Shown here in pieces: positions 51,506-60,104 of a stretch of DNA of 64,000 nt; within the stretch, counting starts at the first letter, position 1; each line of letters begins with the position of its first letter. The notes below the pieces were generated by a model. That model had not been told where the DNA came from. It saw only the letters and a program-made list of their open reading frames with translations, and ran no database searches. The stretch lies in assembly GCA_949299755.1 (NCBI GenBank), contig CASGBA010000003.1, positions 62,001 to 126,000 on the forward strand, written 5' to 3'. Source of the stretch: an uncultured Treponema sp. (GTDB taxonomy: Bacteria; Spirochaetota; Spirochaetia; Treponematales; Treponemataceae). Made by a program: the position numbers and the translations under genes.

Positions 51506-51511
51506 TAAAAT
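51483..51511 (+). promoter_or_regulatory. Strong sigma-70 promoter of the polysaccharide island
   Basis: TTGACA (51483-51488), 17 bases, TAAAAT (51506-51511). It is the best sigma-70 match in the window. The leader (about 51518-51650) contains an AGCGT/ACGCT hairpin and GC-rich stretches, where an RNA element recognised by LoaP could lie. Confidence 0.8.
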
Positions 51512-51650
51512 TACCCGCAAATAGCGTTTTTACGCTGTTGAGTCTTCCGTCACCGTGTTTCGGCCGGGGCGGAGGGCTTTTTTAGTATCCAGCCTGGAAC
51601 CGCTGGTTTTGGGTATGTTTGTAGCCGGATACCTGGCCGGGGATGTTGCG

Positions 51651-52214
51651 ATGAATTATTATTGCATGGCTGTAAAAACAGGGAGGGAAGATTCTTTCCG
51701 TGATCAGGTTGCCGGATTGCTGGAAAATTCTGACACCGGACTTGAGGGGCGTATCCTTGTTTTTAAGAAGCTTATGCGCACTAAAGCCGGAAAGATATAT
51801 GAAGAGCCTTTTTTCCCCGGTTATGTGTTTTTCGAGACTGAAAGGCCCTTCCCCCGGGATTTTTCCCTTTTCCGCAAAATCAACGGTTTCTATTATTTCC
51901 TCCCAAAAGACTCTGAAACGGAACCGCTCAAGGGCTTTGACTATGAATGCGTGGTGAACTTGAAGAAATACGGCGAGACCATCGGCTTTACACCTGTGAG
52001 TTTTGACGAGAACGACAGGATTGTGATCACGGGAGGCCCCTTCAAGGATATAGGTGGAACCGTTGTGGCGGTGAACCGGCGCAATAAGAGGGTCAATGTG
52101 AGGCTGGACGTATTCAACCGGGCTACGGTGGTAGGTCTTACGTATTACGATGTCAGGAAGGAGGACTGGTCCCAGGACGAGCGGCTCTTTCTTGAAAGGA
52201 AACGCTTTCCGTAA
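51651..52214 (+). CDS. loaP: LoaP/NusG-like transcription antiterminator (187 aa)
   Basis: Paralogue of NusG with an N-terminal NGN domain starting MNYYCMAVKTGRED, including EPFFPGYVFFETE (about 60-72), and a C-terminal KOW domain (about 135-180, RIVITGGPFKDIGGTVVAVNRRNKRVNVRLDVFNR). Such specialised NusG paralogues (LoaP, RfaH-like) prevent premature termination in long polysaccharide or polyketide operons. The ATG at 51651 is preferred since it gives the family N-terminus; the frame is open for 32 codons upstream. It is the first gene behind the strong promoter and directly precedes the glycan genes, the expected position. Confidence 0.85.
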   Translation: MNYYCMAVKTGREDSFRDQVAGLLENSDTGLEGRILVFKKLMRTKAGKIYEEPFFPGYVFFETERPFPRDFSLFRKINGFYYFLPKDSETEPLKGFDYECVVNLKKYGETIGFTPVSFDENDRIVITGGPFKDIGGTVVAVNRRNKRVNVRLDVFNRATVVGLTYYDVRKEDWSQDERLFLERKRFP

Positions 52215-52429
52215 ACCGGCGCGCCGGTGCGGATTACATCAGCCGTTATCTGTCCGGAACTTGGTTCAAGTACGGGCGGGGCGGTGTCTTTTATGCCGAG
52301 TCCTACCCGGATTTTCACGAAGGGGAAAGGGCGAAGTTGCGGGCTAAGCCCTGGCCGGGGGAGGGGGATAACGTACTGATGTTACTGGTAATATGGAAAA
52401 AGAAAACAACGCTTCAGGCGCGGAGATAA
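52196..52429 (+). pseudogene. Start-less coding-like stretch between loaP and the flippase
   Basis: A frame different from loaP's is open from about 52196 to a TAA at 52427-52429, overlapping both neighbours. It has no ATG, GTG or TTG before residue about 50, yet the translation looks protein-like (DYISRYLSGTWFKYGRGG, then VFYAESYPDFHEGERAKLR) with codon use like the flanking genes. It may be the remnant of an exchanged gene or the end of a gene cut off by recombination. A chance frame is possible. Confidence 0.3.
52215..52228. repeat. 14-bp perfect palindrome behind loaP
   Basis: ACCGGCGCGCCGGT lies directly after the loaP stop codon. It is GC-rich in an otherwise moderate region. It may be a protein-binding site, an RNA hairpin with almost no loop, or a recombination remnant. 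Confidence 0.4.
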
Positions 52430-53856
52430 CAAAGAGGAAGGTCGCTGGATCCCTTATGTGGAAGTTCCTCGAAAGGGGAGGAACCCAGGGTGTCCAGTTC
52501 GTGCTCTCCATTATTCTGGCAAGGCTGGTCAGTCCCACCGACTACGGGGCTGTGGCCTTGATTCTGATTTTCATACAGCTGGCGGCCGTTTTTGTCCAGA
52601 GCGGATTCAGTACCGCTTTGATACAGAAAAGGGAGGCGGACGAGACGGACTTTTCCTCTGTGTTTTACCTGACCCTCCTTGTCGCCGGATTATGCTACGG
52701 ATTGCTGTTTTTTACCGCACCCTTGATAGCCGGATTTTTCAGGCAGGAAGGTTTGGTGGCTCCACTGAGGGTTTTGTCACTGATACTTTTCCCCGGTGCT
52801 GTGAACAGCATACAAAACTCCGTGGTGTCCCGCACCATGCAGTTCAAGCGTTTCTTTTACAGCAGCATGGGCAGTACCCTGAGTTCCGGTGCGGTGGGTA
52901 TAGTCCTTGCCTATAAAGGTTTCGGGGTGTGGGCTTTGGTATGGCAGCAGATTGCTGGCAACATCATTTTCTGCCTGATTTTGTGGTTTACTGTCGAATG
53001 GCGTCCGAGGCTTCTTTTTTCCTTTGTGCGTGTGAAAACCTTGTTCAGCTTCGGGTGGAAGCTTCTTTGCTCGTCTCTACTTGATACTTTTTTCAAAAAT
53101 ATATACGGGCTTGCCGTCGGAAGAATATATGACAACAGGCAACTCGGCTTTTTCAACAGGGGGCAACAGTTTCCTCAGACTATATCGACTAACCTGGACG
53201 GCTCAATCCAAAGCGTTATGTTGCCGGCACTGTCTTCCTGTAATGATGACCGCAAGGCAGTAAAGCGCATGACAAGGAGGTCTGTTTCCGTAAGCGCTTT
53301 CTTTTTGATGCCGTGTATGTTTGGTCTGGCGGCGGTGTCAGAACCTTTAGTTCGTTTGATTTTGACTGATAAATGGGTTGGGTGCGTTCCGTTCCTGCGC
53401 CTTGCCTGTATTAGTTATGCGTTTTATCCAATTCACACAGCCAATCTGACGGCAATAAATGCGGTGGGACGCAGCGATATTTTTTTGAAACTTGAAATCA
53501 TAAAAAAGGTGATGACTGTTGTGAACCTTCTGATCACCATTCCCCTCGGGATAATGGCAATGGCTGTAGGGCAGGTGATTTCAGGTTTTATATGTACCTT
53601 TGTGAATGCATATCCGAACAAAAAGTTGTTGGACTATTCGTATGCTGAACAGTGGAAAGATTTGTTACCGGCGTTTTTACTCTCCTTTTTTATGGGGGTT
53701 TTAGTATATTTTGTCAGTTTCCTTGATTTAGCAACATGGGTAATACTTATTTTGCAAATTCTATTTGGTATTGCTGTATATGTCGCCGGATCAAAAATCA
53801 TGAATATAGAAGCATTCGGTTATGTTTTGGAAAATATAAAAAGGTTTAGGCAGTGA
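52393..53856 (+). CDS. Wzx-type polysaccharide flippase (487 aa)
   Basis: Integral membrane protein of the MOP/MATE superfamily that translocates lipid-linked oligosaccharides across the inner membrane. About 12-14 hydrophobic helices are visible. The N-terminus with SLMWKFLERGGTQGVQFVLSIILARLVSP and the LLFSFVRVKTLFSFGWKLLCSSLLDTFFKN region are typical of the lipopolysaccharide biosynthesis protein (WzxC-like) group. It overlaps the aminotransferase by 4 bp. Composition falls towards AT-rich in its last third. Confidence 0.9.
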   Translation: MEKENNASGAEITKRKVAGSLMWKFLERGGTQGVQFVLSIILARLVSPTDYGAVALILIFIQLAAVFVQSGFSTALIQKREADETDFSSVFYLTLLVAGLCYGLLFFTAPLIAGFFRQEGLVAPLRVLSLILFPGAVNSIQNSVVSRTMQFKRFFYSSMGSTLSSGAVGIVLAYKGFGVWALVWQQIAGNIIFCLILWFTVEWRPRLLFSFVRVKTLFSFGWKLLCSSLLDTFFKNIYGLAVGRIYDNRQLGFFNRGQQFPQTISTNLDGSIQSVMLPALSSCNDDRKAVKRMTRRSVSVSAFFLMPCMFGLAAVSEPLVRLILTDKWVGCVPFLRLACISYAFYPIHTANLTAINAVGRSDIFLKLEIIKKVMTVVNLLITIPLGIMAMAVGQVISGFICTFVNAYPNKKLLDYSYAEQWKDLLPAFLLSFFMGVLVYFVSFLDLATWVILILQILFGIAVYVAGSKIMNIEAFGYVLENIKRFRQ

Positions 53857-54971
53857 ATCTTGAAAAACCAATTATAACAGTAACATCTCCTCTTTTGCCG
53901 GATTTGAAAGAGTTTGAAAAACTTTTAGAGGATATCTGGCAGAGAAAATGGCTCACCAATAATGGGTATTATCATCAGGAATTGGAAAAAGCACTGGCAG
54001 AGTATCTTAAGGTTCCATATATCAGTTTGTTTACCAATGGGACTCTGCCACTGATAACAGCTTTACAGGCACTCAGAATAACAGGAGAGGTAATAACAAC
54101 TCCTTACAGCTTTGTCGCGACAACCCATTCTTTGTGGTGGAACGGTATAAAACCTGTTTTTGTGGATGTGGAAGAAAGAACAGGTAATATTGATCCTGAA
54201 AAAATAGAAGCTGCAATAACACCCAGAACTACAGCAATTATGCCTGTTCATGTCTATGGCACTCCCTGTAATACTTATAAAATTCAGCAGATAGCGGATA
54301 AGTATGGATTGAAAGTAATATATGATGCGGCACACGCGTTCGGAGTTACTGTTAATGGAAAATCTGTATTAGAAGCAGGTGATATGTCGACGCTGAGTTT
54401 CCATGCCACAAAAGTCTATAATACTGTAGAGGGTGGTGCGCTGATTTGTCATGATGAAGCAACAAAAAAGCGGATAGATTATTTGAAAAATTTTGGATTC
54501 GCTGATGAAGTTACCGTTGTCGCACCTGGAATAAACAGTAAAATGGATGAAATCAGAGCTGCCTATGGACTTTTAAATCTGAAACAGGTGGATAAGGCGA
54601 TAGAAGCACGAAAAACAATCGCGGCGCAATATCGAGCAGGGCTGCAAAATATTAAGGGTATACGGTTCTTATCTGATATAGACGGGGTAAAGCATAATTA
54701 TGCATATTTCCCTGTTTTTATAGATGAACAAGAATATGGGCTGAGCAGAGATGAACTGTATAACAAACTCAAAGAAAATAACATTTTTGCGCGCCGGTAT
54801 TTTTATCCGCTGATAAGCAATTTTCCTATATACCGTGGACTTGAGTCTGCGGTACCGGCGAATTTGCCTGTTGCTACCAAGTTGGCAGAACAAGTGTTGT
54901 GTTTACCGATGTATGCGGATCTTGTGGATTATGAGATTGATAGAGTGTTGGAATTATTTTTTATTAGTTAA
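53853..54971 (+). CDS. DegT/DnrJ/EryC1 sugar aminotransferase (372 aa)
   Basis: PLP-dependent aminotransferase acting on nucleotide-linked keto sugars. LTNNGYYHQELEKALAEYLK and FTNGTLPLITALQAL start the fold. The PLP lysine is in LSFHATKVYNTVEGGAL (about 185-201). Full length. It shares ATGA with the flippase. Which keto sugar it uses is unclear: the second aminotransferase at 60.1 kb fits the 3-amino pathway better. Confidence 0.92.
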   Translation: MNLEKPIITVTSPLLPDLKEFEKLLEDIWQRKWLTNNGYYHQELEKALAEYLKVPYISLFTNGTLPLITALQALRITGEVITTPYSFVATTHSLWWNGIKPVFVDVEERTGNIDPEKIEAAITPRTTAIMPVHVYGTPCNTYKIQQIADKYGLKVIYDAAHAFGVTVNGKSVLEAGDMSTLSFHATKVYNTVEGGALICHDEATKKRIDYLKNFGFADEVTVVAPGINSKMDEIRAAYGLLNLKQVDKAIEARKTIAAQYRAGLQNIKGIRFLSDIDGVKHNYAYFPVFIDEQEYGLSRDELYNKLKENNIFARRYFYPLISNFPIYRGLESAVPANLPVATKLAEQVLCLPMYADLVDYEIDRVLELFFIS

Positions 54972-54988
54972 TTATCAGGATTTATAAG

Positions 54989-56389
54989 ATGAACGATTTA
55001 TACCAATCACCGTTATATAAATTATTTAGTGATGAATATAATAATTCTATATATATAAAAAGAGACGATTTATTGCCATTTTCTTTTGGTGGGAACAAAT
55101 TTAGAATTGCACAAACCTTTATAGACGATATGAGAACAAAAAAGAAAAACTGCTTAATTGGGTATGGTAGCATTCAATCAAATTTAACGAGAGCTCTAGC
55201 CAATCTTGCTTCAAAGGAACATATTGAATATTCAATTATTTGTCCGATTGATGATACAGACCCATTTAGGATGAATTTTAATCGAATAATAACAGAATTT
55301 TTAGGGGGACATTTTTTCTTTTGTAAAAAAAATGAAATAGCTGAAAATATTGAGTTGTTGATAAATAAATATACTCAAAAGGGATTTGATCCATATTATA
55401 TATATGGTAATAAATTCGGGCACGGTAATGAATCAATACCTGTTTCTGCTTATTTTCTTGCTTATAAAGAAATATTTATATATGAAAGGCAATTAAATTG
55501 CCTATTTGATTATATCTTTCTACCAGTTGGCACAGGGATGACACAGGCAGGTCTGCTTTGCGGAATTTCAAAATATGAAAGAGATACCGATGTCATTGGT
55601 ATATCAGTTGCGAGAACGACAGAGCAAGAAAGACGGATTATAAGAAATTATATTGATGTTTTTAGAAAGGATAATGAGATAAAAGATGTATCCGATAAAA
55701 AAATTGTTGTGGATGATTCATTTTTATGTAATGGTTATGGCGGGTATAATTTAGAAATTGAGAATACCATAGATATGGTGTTAAGGAAATTTGGTGTGCC
55801 TTTGGATGTTACCTACACTGGAAAAGCATTTCATGGGATGAATCATTATTTAAAAAATAATAATATAAAAAATAAAAATATTTTATTTTTGCACACAGGT
55901 GGTACCCCACTATTTTTTGATTATATGAACAAACAACACTCAATCCTTGATAAGAAACAGGTTGTCCAATATTGTGATTTTAATGTCGTTGTTGATTATT
56001 TGAATAAGATTGAGAAAGATTTCCCTATACCACTAAGTGAACGAGTAAATATTCATGAATATGCCAAGAAAGTGTTAAATAAAGGTGTTGTTCTGGGGAT
56101 AAAATATGCTGGGTGTTTAGTTTCAGCTTCTTTATTTTATTGTAATGACACAAAACATAAAATAGCATATTTGACTTTGTTGGGAACACTTTGTGGGTAT
56201 CATGGATTAGGATATGCTCAAGACCTCCTAGAAGCAACTATAGAGTTTTGTAAAAAAATGAAAATGGATTATTTATGTCTAGATGTTGATATTAAAAATA
56301 CTAAAGCAATTTCATTATATAGTAAATACGGATTTATGATTGAGGAGTTTGGGGAAAAAATTCGAATGAATAAAAAAATCAAGGAATGA
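54989..56389 (+). CDS. D-cysteine desulfhydrase-like PLP enzyme fused to GNAT (466 aa)
   Basis: Residues 1-310 belong to the fold-type II PLP family with 1-aminocyclopropane-1-carboxylate deaminase and D-cysteine desulfhydrase: YIKRDDLLPFSFGGNKFR holds the PLP lysine (about 37), then GYGSIQSN and PVGTGMTQAGL, with the phosphate-binding loop. Residues about 335-466 form a GNAT acyltransferase (GTLCGYHGLGYAQDLLEATIEF and a C-terminal NTKAISLYSKYGF). The fusion suggests an enzyme making an amino or keto acid and an acyltransferase using it, or a two-step modification. AT-rich and overlapping the next gene by 4 bp. Substrate unknown; I know of no named homologue. Confidence 0.8.
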   Translation: MNDLYQSPLYKLFSDEYNNSIYIKRDDLLPFSFGGNKFRIAQTFIDDMRTKKKNCLIGYGSIQSNLTRALANLASKEHIEYSIICPIDDTDPFRMNFNRIITEFLGGHFFFCKKNEIAENIELLINKYTQKGFDPYYIYGNKFGHGNESIPVSAYFLAYKEIFIYERQLNCLFDYIFLPVGTGMTQAGLLCGISKYERDTDVIGISVARTTEQERRIIRNYIDVFRKDNEIKDVSDKKIVVDDSFLCNGYGGYNLEIENTIDMVLRKFGVPLDVTYTGKAFHGMNHYLKNNNIKNKNILFLHTGGTPLFFDYMNKQHSILDKKQVVQYCDFNVVVDYLNKIEKDFPIPLSERVNIHEYAKKVLNKGVVLGIKYAGCLVSASLFYCNDTKHKIAYLTLLGTLCGYHGLGYAQDLLEATIEFCKKMKMDYLCLDVDIKNTKAISLYSKYGFMIEEFGEKIRMNKKIKE

Positions 56390-56394
56390 CATAT

Positions 56395-57408
56395 ATGTTA
56401 AATATACTTTTGACTTCGGTTGGACGAAGAACTTATCTCATTGATTATTTTAAAGAGGCTATGAAAGATATTGGTAATGTATATGCATCTAATAGTGAAT
56501 ATACATATACTTTATCTCATGCAGATGATTATGTAATCACTCCTCCTATTTATGATGAAGGTTATATTTCATTTTTAATCAGCTATTGTTCTAAATATGA
56601 AATTTCTGCAATTATTTCGTTGTTTGATATTGATTTGCTAATTCTTGCAAAATATAAAAATGTTTTTATCGAAAATGGAATATTTGTTATTGTTGCGGAT
56701 GAAAATATCATTCGAATTTGCAATGATAAATGGATGACGTATCAGTTTTTAGCACAAACTAATATCAAATGTCCAGATACATATTTATCTTTGAATGATG
56801 TGAGGATTGCCATAGATTCAGGAATGCTGCAATATCCAATTATTTTAAAACCTCGCTGGGGTATGGGATCAATTGGTATTTTTATTGCTGAAAACAATGA
56901 AGAATTAAATATCTTTACAAGAAAAATATATAATCAAATATTTAATTCATATTTAAAATATGAATCGAAACAAACAGAAAATGAATGTATTCTGTATCAA
57001 GAATTACTTCAAGGTATAGAATATGGGTTAGATGTTTTCAATGATTTTAATTCACACTTTGTGTCAGTTGTTGCAAAGAAGAAAATTGCAATGAGAGCTG
57101 GTGAAACCGATATTGCTGAGACTGTTGCATCGGATGAATTTATGGAAATTGCAAAGAAATTATCTACCAAGTTAAAACACATTGGTAACCTTGATGTTGA
57201 TATTATCAAAACAATAGATGGAACTCTCTATGTTTTAGAGTTGAACTGTAGGTTTGGAGGACAATACCCTTTTTCACATGTGGCAGGTGTGAATTATCCA
57301 AAACAAATTGTTATGTGGCTTATGGGACAGAATACCGATCAGGATCTATTGTGTGCGAAACAGGGAGTACGGTCATGCAAGGATTTAGTTCCTGTGGTGA
57401 TAGAATAA
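56395..57408 (+). CDS. ATP-grasp ligase (337 aa)
   Basis: Carboxylate-amine/thiol ligase of the ATP-grasp superfamily. The N-terminal MLNILLTSVGRRTYLIDYF and YEISAIISLFDIDLLILAKY are typical of the carbamoyl-phosphate-synthase-like group found in polysaccharide clusters. The ATP site includes IILKPRWGMGSIGIFI (about 148-163) and LELNCRFGGQYPFSH near residue 283, with the metal-binding Glu/Asn. The ATG at 56395 gives the standard N-terminus and has AAGGA upstream; one at 56386 overlaps the previous stop. Together with the PLP-GNAT gene it may activate and attach an amino acid to the glycan. Confidence 0.85.
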   Translation: MLNILLTSVGRRTYLIDYFKEAMKDIGNVYASNSEYTYTLSHADDYVITPPIYDEGYISFLISYCSKYEISAIISLFDIDLLILAKYKNVFIENGIFVIVADENIIRICNDKWMTYQFLAQTNIKCPDTYLSLNDVRIAIDSGMLQYPIILKPRWGMGSIGIFIAENNEELNIFTRKIYNQIFNSYLKYESKQTENECILYQELLQGIEYGLDVFNDFNSHFVSVVAKKKIAMRAGETDIAETVASDEFMEIAKKLSTKLKHIGNLDVDIIKTIDGTLYVLELNCRFGGQYPFSHVAGVNYPKQIVMWLMGQNTDQDLLCAKQGVRSCKDLVPVVIE

Positions 57409-57462
57409 TAAACTTAATTTATTAATACTAAAGTGATACTGTATTAAAATAGGAATTTTTCT

Positions 57463-57964
57463 ATGATAAGTATTTCTCAAGAAGAAATAATGCAAAATTG
57501 GTCTATCAAAAATACTGAAACACCATTAGTATCTGTTCGTTGTATTACCTATAATCATGAACCTTATATTGCGCAGGTAATAGACGGGTTTTTAATGCAG
57601 AAAACGAATTTCCCTTTTGAGGTTGTGATTCATGATGATGTGAGTACCGATAAAACCGCAGAGATTATCCGGGAATATGAGAAAAAATATCCATTGATTA
57701 TAAAACCAATTTATCAAACAGAAAATCAGTATTCAAAAGGGAATGGATCTGTTACAAAGGTTATTAACCAGAAATTAAAAGGTAAATATATTGCTTTTTT
57801 GTGAAGGGGATGACTACTGGATAGATGAAAATAAGTTGCAGGTGCAATTTTGTTTTATGGAATATTATTCTGAATGTTCTTTGTGTGTCCATAATACAAT
57901 AATTCATGATTTAATGAATAAATCAAAAGATATGTATTTTTTTTACTATGGTTTAAACACATAA
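57463..57964 (+). pseudogene. Family 2 glycosyltransferase, frameshifted and truncated
   Basis: The first 113 codons encode a good GT2 N-terminus (VSVRCITYNHEPYIAQVIDGF, then VVIHDDVSTDKTAEII). The frame then stops at TGA (57802-57804), just behind a T6 tract (57794-57799 region). Removing one T continues the frame into CEGDDYWIDENKLQVQF, the usual DxD-containing segment, to a TAA at 57962-57964. Even repaired, the product (about 168 residues) is about half of a normal GT2, so this is either a remnant or a switched-off gene. It parallels the intact GT2 at 62.4 kb. Confidence 0.8.
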
Positions 57965-57977
57965 TCATCAAAATAGT

Positions 57978-59210
57978 ATGAATAAAAAAATAATAATTTT
58001 ACATATTTTTCATGATGATAAGTTCTTTGATTCTGTTTCAGATTTTTTTGATTCTTTGTCAAACACTGAAAATAAATATATCTATTATTCAAAATCAGAT
58101 TTTCAATTTAAATATATTCGTAAAATAGAAAAAATAACAATCGTTTCTGAATACCACGAATATATAAAATGGTTTTCTGATAAAACAATAGATATTATAT
58201 TTTTTCATTCATTGCCATCAGATAAATATTTTTTATTTAAGTATATTGACAAACTCAAAATTATAATTTGGTGGGCATGGGGATATGATATATATAGTTC
58301 TTGTTTGGGGTTGCCCCCATTAATAAAACTAAATTTATTTAAACCGAAAACAGAAAATCTGATAAGAAATCTTCGTAAAAAAAAAATTATTAAATATAAT
58401 GTTAAAGAGTTTATCTTTAATAAAGATATGAATCTTTTTTTTAAGATTAAATGTATTTTGCGTAAATTATTTTATATACTAAAATCTTTTTCTTTTAAAA
58501 ATTTACAACAACAGGTTATTTCTAGAATAGATTACTTTCTTCCGGTACTCCCAATTGAATATGAGATAATGAAATCTTCTGTCCCTTTTTTTTCAGCTAA
58601 ACCCTTTATGTTGTCTGTAAGTCCAAGCAAAACTGTTTTTCCTTTATACTATAAAAATAATACAAATGGCAATATTTTAATTGGAAATTCACTTACTTAT
58701 GAAAATAATCATTTAGATATATTTGAAATGCTTTGCGGCATCAAACTTGCTCCCGGTAGGAGGTTTGTTGTTCCAGTTAACTATGGAAATGATTATAATT
58801 CTGATCCATATTATTTGAAAAGAATTTCAAATATGTCGGAGGATACGACAGTTTGGCTTACAGAATTTCTGCAATATAATGAATATAAAAAAATAATTAA
58901 AAAATGTTCTCATGCAATTTTTGGACATGTTCGCCAGCAGGCTATGGGTAATATTTTTTTATGTTTACAAAATGGTATAAAAATTTATCTATATAGAGAC
59001 AGCATTTCTTACAAGCAATTGCTTGCTTGGGGATATTGCATTTTTTCCATTGAAAACGATTTGACAGTTGAATCATTAAATCAACCTTTAACAGATAAAC
59101 AATCTGTTTCAAATTTCAATCTTTTAAAAAAAAGAAATTTGAGCAAAATAGAAAATGTTGAAAAAGAATTAAGCGATATAATTCTTTTGCGTGAAAATAA
59201 AAATCACTAA
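57978..59210 (+). CDS. WecF-like TDP-Fuc4NAc:lipid II transferase (410 aa)
   Basis: Glycosyltransferase family 56 protein, like the enzyme adding 4-acetamido-4,6-dideoxygalactose in enterobacterial common antigen synthesis. IIIWWAWGYDIYSS (about 94-107), ILIGNSLTYENNHLDIFEML (about 233-252) and CSHAIFGHVRQQAMGNIFLCLQNG (about 311-334, normally HxRQQALGNI) are the family's conserved blocks. Very AT-rich. Start at 57978 without a clear ribosome site. Confidence 0.85.
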   Translation: MNKKIIILHIFHDDKFFDSVSDFFDSLSNTENKYIYYSKSDFQFKYIRKIEKITIVSEYHEYIKWFSDKTIDIIFFHSLPSDKYFLFKYIDKLKIIIWWAWGYDIYSSCLGLPPLIKLNLFKPKTENLIRNLRKKKIIKYNVKEFIFNKDMNLFFKIKCILRKLFYILKSFSFKNLQQQVISRIDYFLPVLPIEYEIMKSSVPFFSAKPFMLSVSPSKTVFPLYYKNNTNGNILIGNSLTYENNHLDIFEMLCGIKLAPGRRFVVPVNYGNDYNSDPYYLKRISNMSEDTTVWLTEFLQYNEYKKIIKKCSHAIFGHVRQQAMGNIFLCLQNGIKIYLYRDSISYKQLLAWGYCIFSIENDLTVESLNQPLTDKQSVSNFNLLKKRNLSKIENVEKELSDIILLRENKNH

Positions 59211-59245
59211 TATTTCTCTATATAACATATTTTTACTTGATAAAA

Positions 59246-59650
59246 ATGAATCAGCCGCATATAATCGATTTAGCTAAAATTCTTGATAAGCGCGGGAATC
59301 TGTCTTTTTTTGAAAATGACAACCAGATTCCTTTTGAAATCAAACGCTCCTATTGGATATATGATGTTCCCGGAGGAGAACACCGGGGTGGTCATGCCTA
59401 TAAAACAAACCGGGAATTTATAGTGGCTTTGTCCGGCAGTTTTGACGTGGTTTTAGATAATGGAAAAGAAAAGAAGGTTTTTCATCTGAACCGTTCCTAT
59501 TATGGATTGTATGTGCCGGAAATGTATTGGCGGGAAATGGAAAATTTTTCTACAAACTCTTTGGCCCTGATAGTAGCATCCACGGATTATGATGAGGATG
59601 ATTATATCCGGGATTATTCGGAGTATACTGAAAAAATCAATAATGCATAG
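59246..59650 (+). CDS. FdtA/QdtA-type dTDP-sugar 3,4-ketoisomerase, copy 1 (134 aa)
   Basis: Small cupin that isomerises dTDP-4-keto-6-deoxyglucose to the 3-keto sugar. RGNLSFFENDNQIPFEIKRSYWIYDVPGGEHRGGHAY (key residues: RG, IKR, YD-PGG, RGGHA) is the FdtA/QdtA signature, and the C-terminus ends with YDEDDYIRDYSEY. The ATG at 59246 is preferred over a TTG three codons earlier. Overlaps copy 2 by 8 bp. Whether it makes the galacto (FdtA) or gluco (QdtA) epimer cannot be judged by eye. Confidence 0.88.
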   Translation: MNQPHIIDLAKILDKRGNLSFFENDNQIPFEIKRSYWIYDVPGGEHRGGHAYKTNREFIVALSGSFDVVLDNGKEKKVFHLNRSYYGLYVPEMYWREMENFSTNSLALIVASTDYDEDDYIRDYSEYTEKINNA

Positions 59651-60059
59651 TAATTCGATTTACAATTGTACAATGGTTGAATTCCCGATAAATCATCGTG
59701 AACGGGGTAATTTAACAGTTGTCTCCAATAATATCACAATCCCTTTTGACGTGAAACGGCTTTACTATTTGTATGACGTTCCGGGAGGGGAAGGAAGAGG
59801 TGGACACGCCCACAAGGAGCTTCAGCAGATAATTGTCGCCGCTTCCGGAAGTTTTGATGTGGTTTTGGATGACGGGAGAGTGAAACGGCATTTTACCCTC
59901 AACAGACCATATCAGGGTTTGTTTGTCGTACCGGGAATATGGCGTGAATTGGAAAATTTTTCATCCGGTGCTGTATGCCTCGTTCTCGCTTCGGAAAAAT
60001 ACGATGAAAATGACTATATCCGGGATTACAAGGATTTCTTGGAGTGGAAATCCTTGTAA
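59643..60059 (+). CDS. FdtA/QdtA-type dTDP-sugar 3,4-ketoisomerase, copy 2 (138 aa)
   Basis: Second cupin ketoisomerase, directly behind and overlapping copy 1. It has the same pattern: RGNLTVVSNNITIPFDVKRLYYLYDV (key residues RGNL, KR, YDV), PGGEGRGGHAHKELQQIIVAASG with the catalytic His pair, and YDENDYIRDYKDFLEW. Here GHAHK is the standard active-site form, while copy 1 has GHAYK, so copy 2 is the better candidate for activity. The base composition of this gene is less AT-rich than its neighbours. Confidence 0.9.
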   Translation: MHSNSIYNCTMVEFPINHRERGNLTVVSNNITIPFDVKRLYYLYDVPGGEGRGGHAHKELQQIIVAASGSFDVVLDDGRVKRHFTLNRPYQGLFVVPGIWRELENFSSGAVCLVLASEKYDENDYIRDYKDFLEWKSL

Positions 60060-60104
60060 AAATATACAGCCTTAAATGACAATTTCATTAGTAACGCAAG
60101 ACAT

